Assembly (NCBI GenBank): GCA_020443295.1
Contig: JAGRIJ010000035.1
Location: 1-51,517 of the forward strand
Reading direction: 5' to 3'
Length of the DNA: 51,517 bases
Origin: Alphaproteobacteria bacterium
Lineage (GTDB): Bacteria > Pseudomonadota > Alphaproteobacteria > Micavibrionales > Micavibrionaceae
The stretch's first letter is position 1. Each line of letters starts with the position of its first letter. The notes under the pieces were generated by a model. It was not told where the DNA came from, ran no database searches, and was given only the letters and a program-made list of their open reading frames with translations. A program made the position numbers and the translations under genes. This document shows, in pieces, positions 28,809 through 37,674 of the stretch.

Positions 28809-30040
28809 GCGTCTGGCTTATTGTCGGGTTTTTGTTCGCTTGCAGCAGGCTTTTGGGACGGCGTCTCTTCCCTTACTATTTTTCTTGGCTGGTCTTTCAT
28901 TATATCCAAGACAAATTCTGCCGCTTTTTGAGAGGGAAGCTTTTCGTCACCGAAGCCTATCATCTTGCGCACTTCCTTAAATTTACTGATCTGTTTTTCC
29001 CTGGTTTCCTTGTCAGTAAAAAGAGTTATCAGTGTTTCCGCAATTACTTCCGGATCGCATTTTCCCTGAATGAATTCGGGAACGACACTTTCATTCAGGA
29101 GAATGTTTGCGAGGTGGATATGCTTCACTTTTACCATAAAACGCAAAAACATGTATGTTATCGGATTTGTCCTGTACACGATGGCATGGGGTACCCCTGC
29201 GTAGGCCAGTTCCAGCGCAACCGTTCCGGAAACTGCGAGCGCCACTTCGCAGGCCTTGAAAGATTCCCACTTAAAGCGCTGGTTGGATGTCACATGGATC
29301 GGTAATTCAAACCCCTTTAGGAGCACCTGAATGTTATATTCAGTCGCCGGAAGCGTGGGGGCAATGATCCTCAAGTTTTCAACCGCTTCGTTAGCCAGCA
29401 ATGCGCTTTGCTTTAAAACGCTGCTAATTCCCTTAAATTCGGTTTCACGACTGCCGAAAAACAGTCCCAGCGTCTTTGAGTCTTCGGGAATCTCATTTGC
29501 TTCCCTGAAGACGCCTCCCTCGGCCTTGTCTACTCTGGACTCTACAATAGGGTGCCCCACGAAGGCGGCTTTCAGTTTGTGCTCTTTGAAATATGCCGGC
29601 TCCATGGGGAAAAGGCAGATTATTCCATCGAGAAAAGAGGCTATTTTTTTTGCACGTCCTTTTCTCCACGCCCACACCGAGGGGGCTACGTAATGAATTA
29701 TTTTACCTTTATATCCTCTTTTCCTTAATGTCTTTCCCAGGTGAAAGTTAAAATCCGGGAAATCGACTGTTACAATCCCATCAGGGTTTTGTTTGAGAAT
29801 TTCTTCGGTTAGAGCTTTGAATATTTTAATAATTCTGGGGATTTTTGGAATTACCTCCCATATCCCTATTACGGATATCTGATCAAAAGGTAGCAGGATA
29901 TTAAAGCCTGCCGCTTTCATCGACGGTCCTCCGACCCCCAAGCATTCCAGATCTTCAGGATGGGCCCGTTTGAGTTCGCGTACCAATCCGGCTGCAAGCG
30001 CATCTCCGGAACTTTCCCCTACCACAAAGAACAGCTTCAA
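28805..30040 (-). CDS. lpxB: Lipid-A-disaccharide synthase
   Basis: Glycosyltransferase joining UDP-2,3-diacylglucosamine and lipid X to form the lipid A disaccharide at the inner membrane. 411 residues from a TTG at 30040: this codon is preceded by GAGGAG at ideal distance, and the protein then begins [20 protein letters not shown] (initiator read as Met), the family N-terminus. An earlier TTG at 30070 lacks such a site. Motifs include [49 protein letters not shown] and [16 protein letters not shown]. The C-terminal about 45 residues are polar and Lys/Pro-rich. It follows lpxI by 48 bases; its product uses the LpxI product directly. Confidence 0.96.
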   Translation of the reverse strand: MKLFFVVGESSGDALAAGLVRELKRAHPEDLECLGVGGPSMKAAGFNILLPFDQISVIGIWEVIPKIPRIIKIFKALTEEILKQNPDGIVTVDFPDFNFHLGKTLRKRGYKGKIIHYVAPSVWAWRKGRAKKIASFLDGIICLFPMEPAYFKEHKLKAAFVGHPIVESRVDKAEGGVFREANEIPEDSKTLGLFFGSRETEFKGISSVLKQSALLANEAVENLRIIAPTLPATEYNIQVLLKGFELPIHVTSNQRFKWESFKACEVALAVSGTVALELAYAGVPHAIVYRTNPITYMFLRFMVKVKHIHLANILLNESVVPEFIQGKCDPEVIAETLITLFTDKETREKQISKFKEVRKMIGFGDEKLPSQKAAEFVLDIMKDQPRKIVREETPSQKPAASEQKPDNKPDA

Positions 30041-30088
30041 ATGCTTCTCCTCAATACAGACACAATCCAAACGGGTTATTCAGATGCC

Positions 30089-30931
30089 CTACGGCAAATC
30101 GGCCACGCCGATCACAAACATATTATATTTATCCGCATATTCTGCAACTGTTTGCGGGTCTAAAACCAGTGCCGCGCCCGCTTGTACTGCGATTCCGGAA
30201 AATCCTGCCTCTCCGGCTTTGCGGACCGTGTCCGGCCCTATTGTCGGCAGGTCCAAATCCCTGTCTTGCTGAGGTTTGCAGGTTTTCACCAAAATCGCGC
30301 CCTTTCTTTTCTTCTGCAGTTCGGCACATCTTGAAATCAGCTTGTCCGTGCCTTCGACCGCTTCCACCCCCAGAACCAGCCCTTCCTGAACCACCACCGA
30401 CTGGCCGATATCCAAAGACCCTATTATCTGTGAGACTTCCAAGCCCTTTTTGATCGTTTGCCATTCTGATTTATCGGGTTTCCGGCGGGAAAATACCCCT
30501 TCCTTGGCCAGCATATTTTCAGCGAATTTTTGAACGCCGTGTATTGTGAACCCCTCTTTTTCCAGTTCTTTTTTGAGCAGGGTCAGAAGGGAATTATCTC
30601 CAAACGCTCCCATTCCTATACGCGTCAAGATCTCAAGGCCCTTAAGGTCTGGTCTGAGTTCCGAGAGCCAGGGGCGCCGGATTGATCCAGCGAGAACCAG
30701 ATCGCTGATGTTCTGTTCCTTAAGAGCGCGGATGATGGAGCCTGCGGCACCCAAACCCGTCCAAAAGTGCTTGTATAACGGTTTCAGTTCGGGGGAGGTC
30801 TGCCCCTCAAACCCGACTATGAAAATCTCTATCCCCTTGGAGGTGCATTCCTGCGCCAGTTCAAGAGGCAAAATCCCGCCTCCGGCCAGTATTCCCAGCT
30901 TTTTTACCGTTATTTCTTTTGTGGCTGACAT
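30089..30931 (-). CDS. lpxI: UDP-2,3-diacylglucosamine diphosphatase LpxI
   Basis: 280 residues of the LpxI (formerly DUF1009) family, the alphaproteobacterial alternative to LpxH that releases lipid X from UDP-2,3-diacylglucosamine. Signatures are the N-terminal KLGILAGGGILPLELAQ, the GAAGSIIRAL helix, RPWLSELRPDLKGLEIL, and the C-terminal GPDTVRKAGEAGFSGIAVQAG followed by VIGVADLP. Position between lpxA and lpxB is the classic arrangement. The ATG at 30931 lies inside lpxA (22-base overlap), implying coupled translation. Confident assignment. Confidence 0.95.
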   Translation of the reverse strand: MSATKEITVKKLGILAGGGILPLELAQECTSKGIEIFIVGFEGQTSPELKPLYKHFWTGLGAAGSIIRALKEQNISDLVLAGSIRRPWLSELRPDLKGLEILTRIGMGAFGDNSLLTLLKKELEKEGFTIHGVQKFAENMLAKEGVFSRRKPDKSEWQTIKKGLEVSQIIGSLDIGQSVVVQEGLVLGVEAVEGTDKLISRCAELQKKRKGAILVKTCKPQQDRDLDLPTIGPDTVRKAGEAGFSGIAVQAGAALVLDPQTVAEYADKYNMFVIGVADLP

Positions 30932-31704
30932 AAGGGAAATTTCGACTTTTCACGGGCGAAGGTTATAACCGACATGATCAAGTCATCTTCTGCAAAGTCG
31001 GCGGCCACCATTTCTATTCTCTGGTCCAGAGTGCCTTCATCCCCGAACATCTGGTTAAAGGCTCTTTGCAGGTTCTTGATCTTGTCCTTCGTAAATCCCC
31101 GCCGTTCCAACCCGATAAGATTCAGACCGGCCAGAAAGGCTCTTTCCCCTTTCACGCGGCCAAAAGGAATAACATCATTTTCTACCCCCGACATTCCGCC
31201 GACAATTGCATGAGAACCGATGCGAACAAACTGGTGAACGGCACTCAGGCCCCCCAGAACCGCGAAATCCCCGATATGGACGTGCCCGCCCAGAGTGGCA
31301 TTGTTGGCCATAATTACGTTGTTTCCTATGACGCAATCATGAGCCACATGGGTGGCCATCATGAAGAGACCGTTGTCTCCGATAATAGTTTTCATCGCTC
31401 CTTGCTGCGTTCCGGGGTTCATGGTGACATGTTCACGGATCGTGTTGTTTTTGCCGATAATGAGTTCGGATTTTTCGCCGGCGTATTTTAAATCCTGAGG
31501 CGGCGTACCCAACGACGCAAAAGGATAAACGATCGTATTCTCGCCTATCGTCGTTGCGCCTTCTATATAGACATGGGAAACCAAGCGTACGCCCTTACCC
31601 AGCCTTACGTCCGGGCCGATCACGCAATACGGGCCGATCATTATCTCTTCGGGTATTTCAGCCTTAGGAGAAACAATCGCAGTGGGGTGAATGGTTTGAC
31701 TCAT
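30910..31704 (-). CDS. lpxA: UDP-N-acetylglucosamine acyltransferase
   Basis: First lipid A step, adding a 3-hydroxyacyl chain from acyl-ACP to UDP-GlcNAc. 264 residues from the ATG at 31704 (MSQTIHPTAIVSPKAEI), preceded by AAAGAG; a longer frame upstream adds 11 unconserved residues. The left-handed beta-helix hexapeptide repeats are clear (IGPYCVIGPDVRLGKGVRL, HVTMNPGTQQGAMKTIIGDN, MMATHVAHDCVIGNNVIMAN, VHIGDFAVLGGLSAVHQFVRIG), including the AHDCVIG region with the catalytic His. A C-terminal helical domain follows. It overlaps the lpxI start by 22 bases. Secure. Confidence 0.97.
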   Translation of the reverse strand: MSQTIHPTAIVSPKAEIPEEIMIGPYCVIGPDVRLGKGVRLVSHVYIEGATTIGENTIVYPFASLGTPPQDLKYAGEKSELIIGKNNTIREHVTMNPGTQQGAMKTIIGDNGLFMMATHVAHDCVIGNNVIMANNATLGGHVHIGDFAVLGGLSAVHQFVRIGSHAIVGGMSGVENDVIPFGRVKGERAFLAGLNLIGLERRGFTKDKIKNLQRAFNQMFGDEGTLDQRIEMVAADFAEDDLIMSVITFAREKSKFPLCQPQKK

Positions 31705-31801
31705 CAGCGGACTCTTTAGATAAAAAACGTAATCCAATCATAGAATTAGGATTTATTGCCCTCAAATCACGCTTTGTTTCAAAAGGTTGCAGAGGTGTTT
31801 C

Positions 31802-32275
31802 TTACGCTTTCTCTGACTGTTCTTCGGCATCGGTGATCATGGCGCTGAAAGTCGCTTCCGCGCAAACCTTATCGTCCACTTTTGCGGTGCCCTTGAATTT
31901 CCATACCGGTCCGCGAGACTGGAGTTTTTCTACATGGATGTATATGGTATCGCCCGGCGTGATCGGTTTGCGAAAACGCGCGTTGTCGATGGTCATAAAA
32001 TAGACAATCTTTCTTTTTGATTCCAAACCCATGAATTCAACGACGACCAGACCTGCAGTCTGTGCCATTGCCTCAATAATCAGAACTCCCGGCATGACCG
32101 GAAATCCGGGGAAATGCCCCATAAACTGAGGTTCGTTCATTGTGACGTTCTTTATTCCCACTGCGCTTTGACCGGGTTGCAGGTCTATGATCCTGTCAAC
32201 CATCAAGAACGGGTAGCGGTGGGGGATCATGTTCATGATCCGGAGAATATCGATCTGGTTTCTGGTTTCGCTCAT
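31802..32275 (-). CDS. fabZ: 3-hydroxyacyl-ACP dehydratase FabZ
   Basis: Dehydrates 3-hydroxyacyl-ACP in fatty acid elongation and so competes with LpxA and LpxD for the same substrate, which explains why the three genes are adjacent. 157 residues, hot-dog fold. The active-site segment is GHFPGFPVMPGVLIIEAMAQ with His54 and Glu68. The N-terminal IPHRYPFLMVDRI is also typical. It lies between lpxD and lpxA with gaps of 39 and 97 bases; the latter contains nothing I recognise. Secure. Confidence 0.98.
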   Translation of the reverse strand: MSETRNQIDILRIMNMIPHRYPFLMVDRIIDLQPGQSAVGIKNVTMNEPQFMGHFPGFPVMPGVLIIEAMAQTAGLVVVEFMGLESKRKIVYFMTIDNARFRKPITPGDTIYIHVEKLQSRGPVWKFKGTAKVDDKVCAEATFSAMITDAEEQSEKA

Positions 32276-32314
32276 GATCCGTCAGATTCTCGCCTAAGAC
32301 TGAACATTGTGCAG

Positions 32315-33340
32315 TTAATCGTCTTTTTTCTTCTTAATCAAGCGGTTTAGTGCAGCTATTTGCCGGAGATACTGGTTTTTTGGAAAAGACGGGGACCCCA
32401 TATGCTCCTGCCCTGCGGGAATGTCGTTCATAACACCTGATTGCGCTGCAATTCTGGCCCCCTGACCGATCTTGAGATGGCCGGTCAGGCCTGCCTGCCC
32501 GCCTATGGCCACATAATCGCCGATCTGGGTACTTCCTGAAATGCCGACCTGCGCGACGATAATGCATCCGCGGCCAATAACGACATTGTGTCCGATCTGA
32601 ACTAGGTTATCGATCCAGGTTCCTGAACCGATTACAGTATCAGGTCCGGCTCCGCGATCAATTGTCGTATTCGCGCCAATTTCGACATGATCACCTATTA
32701 CAACACGCCCGAGTTGCGGGACTTTGACATGTCCGGCCGGGTCGATGGCAAAGCCGAACCCGTCCTGACCGATTCTGACGCCCGGATAGACCCGGACGTG
32801 ATCTCCCAGCAAGCAATGGGAAAGCGTAGCGTTTGCCCCTATTCGGCAGTGGCTTCCAATCTTTATATTGCGGCCCAGAACTGCGCCCGGCTCTATCCAA
32901 CACCCATCGCCGATTTCGGCCCCTTCGGCCAGGGTTGCGCCCTGTTCAATGACACAGCCCTTTCCCAGCCGGGCTGAAGGATGAATATAAGCCTGCTGTG
33001 ATATTTCCGGTTCCGGGTTAGCTTCCGGATAGAAAAGCCGCGCTGTCAGGGCGTAGGCTTTATAGGGCGAGCGGGTTACAAGGCTCGTGAGGTGCCCGGG
33101 CGCGTTTGCCGCCATTTCCTGAGAAACGAAACAGGCGCCCGCTTTCGTTTCCAGAAAATCAGAGCGGTATTTCAGGTTATCGAGGAAGCTAATGTCGTCG
33201 GCCGTTGCCGTGCGGAGCGGAGCAACGTCCCTGATTTCGAGGTCGGCACTTTTTTCAGGATGAAGTGTGCAGCCTGTCTTTTCCGCGATTTCCCGGAGTG
33301 TATATGTCCGGCTTTTCTTAAAGAACCGCGGATCGGGCAT
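32315..33340 (-). CDS. lpxD: UDP-3-O-acylglucosamine N-acyltransferase
   Basis: Third lipid A step, N-acylation from 3-hydroxyacyl-ACP. 341 residues. An N-terminal uridine-binding domain (about 1-110, with [14 protein letters not shown]) precedes a long hexapeptide beta-helix ([79 protein letters not shown]). The NLVQIGHNV segment contains the catalytic His. The extreme C-terminus ends in a basic KKKKDD tail. It lies 12 bases after ompH in the conserved bamA-ompH-lpxD-fabZ-lpxA order. Secure. Confidence 0.97.
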   Translation of the reverse strand: MPDPRFFKKSRTYTLREIAEKTGCTLHPEKSADLEIRDVAPLRTATADDISFLDNLKYRSDFLETKAGACFVSQEMAANAPGHLTSLVTRSPYKAYALTARLFYPEANPEPEISQQAYIHPSARLGKGCVIEQGATLAEGAEIGDGCWIEPGAVLGRNIKIGSHCRIGANATLSHCLLGDHVRVYPGVRIGQDGFGFAIDPAGHVKVPQLGRVVIGDHVEIGANTTIDRGAGPDTVIGSGTWIDNLVQIGHNVVIGRGCIIVAQVGISGSTQIGDYVAIGGQAGLTGHLKIGQGARIAAQSGVMNDIPAGQEHMGSPSFPKNQYLRQIAALNRLIKKKKDD

Positions 33341-33352
33341 ACCTAACTTTCG

Positions 33353-33898
33353 TTACTTTCCGATCGTCACCTTGACGTCGGGCAAAGTGTCATTCAGGCG
33401 CTTCATGACCTCAGGCGTAATATCAAGGCTTTTGGCGCCTACGATCACGTTGTTCCGGGTAATGATCAAGTCATATTTCTTTTCGTCGGCCAGCTTGGCA
33501 CAGACTTTAAAAATGCTGCTTGTCAGAGTATTCATGGCTTCCGCCGATCCCTTGTTCAAGGAGGCAATCCGGCTTTTAAGTGTCTTTCTGGCTTCGAAGC
33601 GTTTTTCCTCAAATTCCTGAGCTTTCTTTTCCAGGTCTTCCTTGCTGAGGTCCTTGCTTTCCGCCTTCAGCTTTTCAAGGCTGTCCCGAAGCTGCTTTTC
33701 CAGACCCTCCATTTCGGTTTCAAATTTCTTCCTGTTGGTTTCTACCTGCTGTTTGATTGATTTGGCCGCAGTGGAGTCGGACATCAGAGCCTCTATATCA
33801 ACGACAGCAATAGAAATCTGCGCGTAAGCAGCAGGAGCAGCTACAAAAACCAGGAAAGCCGAAAGCAGGACGAGTCTTGTGAAAAAACGCTTATGCAT
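33353..33898 (-). CDS. OmpH/Skp-family periplasmic chaperone
   Basis: Holds unfolded outer-membrane proteins on their way to the Bam machine. 181 residues with a clean signal peptide ending APAAYA at residue 26, giving a mature start QISIAVVDIEALM. The body is a long charged helical hairpin (KQQVETNRKKFETEMEGLEKQL, EDLEKKAQEFEEKRF) forming the tentacles, followed by the C-terminal strands (YDLIITRNNVIVGAKSLDIT, DTLPDVKV). It lies directly after bamA and before lpxD, the universal position of skp. The gene is named hlpA or skp in enterobacteria; orthology is by family and place. Confidence 0.93.
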   Translation of the reverse strand: MHKRFFTRLVLLSAFLVFVAAPAAYAQISIAVVDIEALMSDSTAAKSIKQQVETNRKKFETEMEGLEKQLRDSLEKLKAESKDLSKEDLEKKAQEFEEKRFEARKTLKSRIASLNKGSAEAMNTLTSSIFKVCAKLADEKKYDLIITRNNVIVGAKSLDITPEVMKRLNDTLPDVKVTIGK

Positions 33899-33938
33899 GG
33901 TGGAAATACCCTATTATTCTGTTCAAGCTCAGACGCTA

Positions 33939-36221
33939 CTAAAAGCGCGTGCCAAAATCAAACCTGAAATTTTCTTCCTTGTCGAAATCTTCCTTGGCAT
34001 AGGGCATGGCCAAGTCAACCCGGATGGGGCCGATCGGCGACCGCCAAGAAACACCCAACCCGGCACTGGCCCGAATGGAGTTTTCCTCAAGAAGGTTTGC
34101 GCCGCTTTCATCAATGTTCATCAAGGAACCAAAATCCGTGAAAAGATGGCCTTTTACACCCATTTCCTTCGGCAAGCCCACAGGAAACGACCCTTCAAGG
34201 CTTCCCCGATAGAAGAGGTTTCCGCCCAGTGCGTCATCGGTTGTCTTATCGCGAGGCCCTATTCCTGAGCGTTCAAAGCCCCGTAAGGTCGATCCGCCGA
34301 TGAAAAAGCGGTCGTTGATTTCTACATCCTTACCGCTATAACCCTGAATAGCGCCGACTTCTCCCAAGGCATTCACAACGACCTGATCCATGACAGGATA
34401 GTAATAAGTGCCTCCTGTGCGTCCGGATATATACTTGGCATCTCCGCCCAGCCCCGCCAGTTCTGTATCCAGCCAAGAATAAAGGCCTTCAGTCGTTAAG
34501 ATGGCGCTATCGCGCGTGTCATAGGTCAAATGCTGAGAGACGGCCGAGGTCGTTCTTACCCCCTCCTGGTCGCGGATAAAACGGGATGCCGTCGAAGATA
34601 CATTGTCGATGTCGTTCTTTTCATACTGGTATTTGAGAGTCTGGCGCCAGTTTTCGGACAAGGGATACCCCATGCGCAAGGCTCCGCCTGTTCTTCTCTG
34701 GTCATATGAACTTTCACTCTGCAGGTCGCGCGTCATGTGAAAGAGGTCAAACCCCGCAGAAAGATCGCGGTCCAAAAAGTAGGGTTCGGTGAAAGAAACA
34801 TCGAATTCTGAGCGCTTGCCCGCAAGGGTGGTCGCAAATGTGAGATCCTGTCCTTTCCCCAGCAGGTTGCGTTCGCGGACGCGGAAATCAGCCAGAGGTC
34901 CGTCCGATGTCGAGAAACCAGCACCAATGGAGAGTTCGCCGGTCGATTTTTCGTCCACATCGACGTCGATCACGGTCTTGTCCGGTGCCGAGCCTTGCTT
35001 AACATCAAGATTTACGTTTTCAAAGAAGTCCAGATCCTTGATATTTTGTTCGGACTTAGCGATTTTTGTCCTATTGAAGGGGTCGCCTTCGACAACCTCC
35101 ATCTCGCGGCGCAGGACCTTGTCCATGGTCCGGACGTTGCCATTGATATTGATGCGCTCGACATAAACCGGGGGCGTTTCACTCACGGTGAATAGAACGA
35201 AAACCTCTCTTTTTTCCCGGTCTTTTTGAATATCGGGGCGCACGTTCACAAAAGCGTATTGCATATCGCCCAGCAGGTCCGTCATCTTGTTGACGCTGTC
35301 ACGCACTTTTTCTGCGTTGTACCAGTCCCCGGCTGCGACGCTTATAGAATCCTGAAGGGTTGACGTGTCAAAGTTGCGCAGTTCGGAAGAGATGCTGGTT
35401 CCCGCCACCTTGTAGCGTTCGCCTTCTTCAATCGTAAAGGTGATGAAGAAGCTTTTTTTATCCGGCGATAATTCAGCCACGGCAGATACTACAGAAAAAT
35501 CAGCATAGCCGCGCGAGAGATAAAAGTTTCTTAACAACTCCTGATCGTAAGCCAAGCGGTCTTCATCATAGCGATCATCCGACGAGAGAAATTTATACCA
35601 TGCGGTTTCTTTCGTGCTTATGATACTGCGGAGTTTGTCGTCGTCGAACTTCTTATTGCCTACAAACCGTATGGTCTTGACCACAGTTACATCGCCTTCG
35701 TCAATTTCGAAGACCAGATCGACACGATTTTGATCCAGCCTGATCACCTTGGGCTCAATATTTACCGAAAAACGGCCCTGACGGCGGTAAATCTGATTAA
35801 GGCGGGCCAAATCGGACTGAACTTTTGTCCGCGTGAAGACCTGCCGCGGGCGCATCTGGATTTCAGCCAGAAGCTCGTCATCGTCGATTTTATCGTTCCC
35901 CTCAAAACTGATCTGGTTGATGATCGGGTTTTCCACGATACTGACGTGCACGACACCACTTCCCGCATCCTCAACGTTCACATCCGCAAAAAGACCTGTC
36001 GAAAACAAGCTTTTGAGAGCACGGTTTAAAGCCGCATCGTCCAGTTCATCCCCGACCTTTAAATCCATGTATGAAACAACAGTTGCTTCCTCGATTCTTT
36101 CGGAGCCGGTGACCTCAATTTTCTTTACTGCTTCCGCCCACGCGGTTACGGGCGTTAACATCATCACCGCCGCTGCTATATGCAGACCCACAGCCTTAAG
36201 CATTCTGCTTGACATAATCAT
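33939..36221 (-). CDS. bamA: Outer membrane protein assembly factor BamA
   Basis: Essential beta-barrel insertase. 760 residues. The signal peptide ends VTAWA at residue 29. Five POTRA repeats follow to about 420 (for example KKIEVTGSERIEEATVVSYM, INQISFEGNDKIDDDELL, VVKTIRFVGNKKFDDDKL, YKVAGTSISSELRNFDT, VERININGNVRTMDKVLRRE). A 16-strand barrel then follows, with the family signatures GAGFSTSDGP, FTEPYFLDRDLSAGF, FIGGSTLRGFERSGIGPRD and VSWRSPIGPIRVDLAMP. It ends in Phe within FDFGTRF, as outer-membrane barrels require. It is followed by ompH after 40 bases and preceded by two rseP-like genes. Secure. Confidence 0.98.
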   Translation of the reverse strand: MIMSSRMLKAVGLHIAAAVMMLTPVTAWAEAVKKIEVTGSERIEEATVVSYMDLKVGDELDDAALNRALKSLFSTGLFADVNVEDAGSGVVHVSIVENPIINQISFEGNDKIDDDELLAEIQMRPRQVFTRTKVQSDLARLNQIYRRQGRFSVNIEPKVIRLDQNRVDLVFEIDEGDVTVVKTIRFVGNKKFDDDKLRSIISTKETAWYKFLSSDDRYDEDRLAYDQELLRNFYLSRGYADFSVVSAVAELSPDKKSFFITFTIEEGERYKVAGTSISSELRNFDTSTLQDSISVAAGDWYNAEKVRDSVNKMTDLLGDMQYAFVNVRPDIQKDREKREVFVLFTVSETPPVYVERININGNVRTMDKVLRREMEVVEGDPFNRTKIAKSEQNIKDLDFFENVNLDVKQGSAPDKTVIDVDVDEKSTGELSIGAGFSTSDGPLADFRVRERNLLGKGQDLTFATTLAGKRSEFDVSFTEPYFLDRDLSAGFDLFHMTRDLQSESSYDQRRTGGALRMGYPLSENWRQTLKYQYEKNDIDNVSSTASRFIRDQEGVRTTSAVSQHLTYDTRDSAILTTEGLYSWLDTELAGLGGDAKYISGRTGGTYYYPVMDQVVVNALGEVGAIQGYSGKDVEINDRFFIGGSTLRGFERSGIGPRDKTTDDALGGNLFYRGSLEGSFPVGLPKEMGVKGHLFTDFGSLMNIDESGANLLEENSIRASAGLGVSWRSPIGPIRVDLAMPYAKEDFDKEENFRFDFGTRF

Positions 36222-36268
36222 CCTACTTACCTGTTTTTTATCTTAAATACTTCGAAAAGCGCAGTGAA

Positions 36269-37648
36269 TCAATCATTAAGGAAATCGATCAGGTCGATCA
36301 AATTAGCAATTATCATGATTCCCCCCATAAAGACCAGCGCTATTGCAAAAGCGTAGGTCTGAACCCGTGGAGAAACCCGGCGGCCCGTAAAGGCTTCATA
36401 AATAAGGAAAATGAGAAAACCGCCATCAAGAAGAGGGATTGGCAGGAGATTGATCAGTGCTATGCCGATGGAAAGAATGACCACAAAAACTACAACATTT
36501 GGCCATCCCTCCTTTACTGAATTTCCAGCGTATTTTGCGACAACAGCAACACCTCCTATAGGCTTTTCATCTGTTTTTCCCTTGTACAAGACCCGAAATA
36601 AACCCACAGTCTCCTGAAGTCCTGTCCATATCTGACTGGCAGCCTTTGAAAAAGCCTCAATGGGTCCGAGCCTCTTATATTCAATTGTGGATGTATCCCG
36701 AATAAAAATACGGTCATAGTATTCGTCTTCAGGGTTATCCAGGTGGTGATTTAATTCTTTGGGAAATATGGTGCGGAAGACATCGCTCTCGTCCGTGAGA
36801 TTAAATTCAATATCGACCGGTTGTCCCAGTTTCTGTTTAAGAAGCTCTCTTGCAAAATCGAGGTTATCTTTTGTGGGCACATTGTTGATTGAAATGATAT
36901 CCTTAAGAAAAACTACTGTACCGTTTAGCATTCCTGACCGGCCTCTGTTTTCAACCTTACGGCCCTTGCGGTCTGTAAAATCTATTTCTCGTGCCGTCAT
37001 CATTATAGTCAGTATTTTATTGTTCCGCTGTACAGTATATTTATGGGGATTTATCCAATCCTTGGACGTGATGTCGTAAATATCCTCCATGTCGGAAACA
37101 GGCCTGCCATCCATTTTGAGCAGCCTGTCTCCAAGCTTAAATCCTGCCTCATCTGCAGCTTTTCCTATTGCAATACTGTTAATTATGGGCGGCATTTTTT
37201 GTATTCCGTGGAGCATATAAAGAAACGCCAGAAGGCTTAGCGCCAGAACAATATTGATTGCCGGACCGGCCATCACCACAACCATACGCTGCCAGACTTT
37301 CTTCGTGCAAAAGGCAACTTTTAGCTCATCCTCAGTCAAATGCCGTTCACACTGGTTTTCGGTATCCCATATTACGGGTTTGTCCGGGTCAACATCGCCA
37401 AATATTTCCGTATACCCCCCCACCGGTATGCGGGACACGGACCACCGCGTTCCCAAACGGTCGGTTTTGCCCCAGAGTTCCTTACCGAAGCCCAGAGAGA
37501 ATCTTGTGATCCTGATGCCGAATATTCTGGCCGCGAGATAATGGCCAAATTCGTGAATTATTATGACTAGAGCTATGCTCAGAACAGTAACAATGCCGTA
37601 GCTGAAAATGAGAAAGGCTATTTTTGCCAAAGTCAGATGAGCGGGCAT
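36269..37648 (-). CDS. Second RseP-type site-2 protease (tandem paralogue)
   Basis: 459-residue intramembrane zinc metalloprotease, a diverged duplicate of the gene immediately upstream. The zinc site is intact: HEFGH with His32, Glu33 and His36 in IIHEFGHYLAARI, and the third ligand Asp408 in NLLPIPLLDGG. One PDZ domain is recognisable (IAIGKAADEAGFKLGDRLLKMDG). Both copies share RFSLGFGKELWG-type and GGY-FGDVDP signatures and have HExxH at the same residue numbers. The motif is followed by Phe where the upstream copy and most RseP proteins have His (LDGGF versus LDGGH). It lies between rseP and bamA, so probably serves envelope regulation or signal-peptide remnant removal, perhaps with a different substrate. 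Confidence 0.93.
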   Translation of the reverse strand: MPAHLTLAKIAFLIFSYGIVTVLSIALVIIIHEFGHYLAARIFGIRITRFSLGFGKELWGKTDRLGTRWSVSRIPVGGYTEIFGDVDPDKPVIWDTENQCERHLTEDELKVAFCTKKVWQRMVVVMAGPAINIVLALSLLAFLYMLHGIQKMPPIINSIAIGKAADEAGFKLGDRLLKMDGRPVSDMEDIYDITSKDWINPHKYTVQRNNKILTIMMTAREIDFTDRKGRKVENRGRSGMLNGTVVFLKDIISINNVPTKDNLDFARELLKQKLGQPVDIEFNLTDESDVFRTIFPKELNHHLDNPEDEYYDRIFIRDTSTIEYKRLGPIEAFSKAASQIWTGLQETVGLFRVLYKGKTDEKPIGGVAVVAKYAGNSVKEGWPNVVVFVVILSIGIALINLLPIPLLDGGFLIFLIYEAFTGRRVSPRVQTYAFAIALVFMGGIMIIANLIDLIDFLND

Positions 37649-37674
37649 ATCTTTTCGAGATCCCCCTGCCCGGC

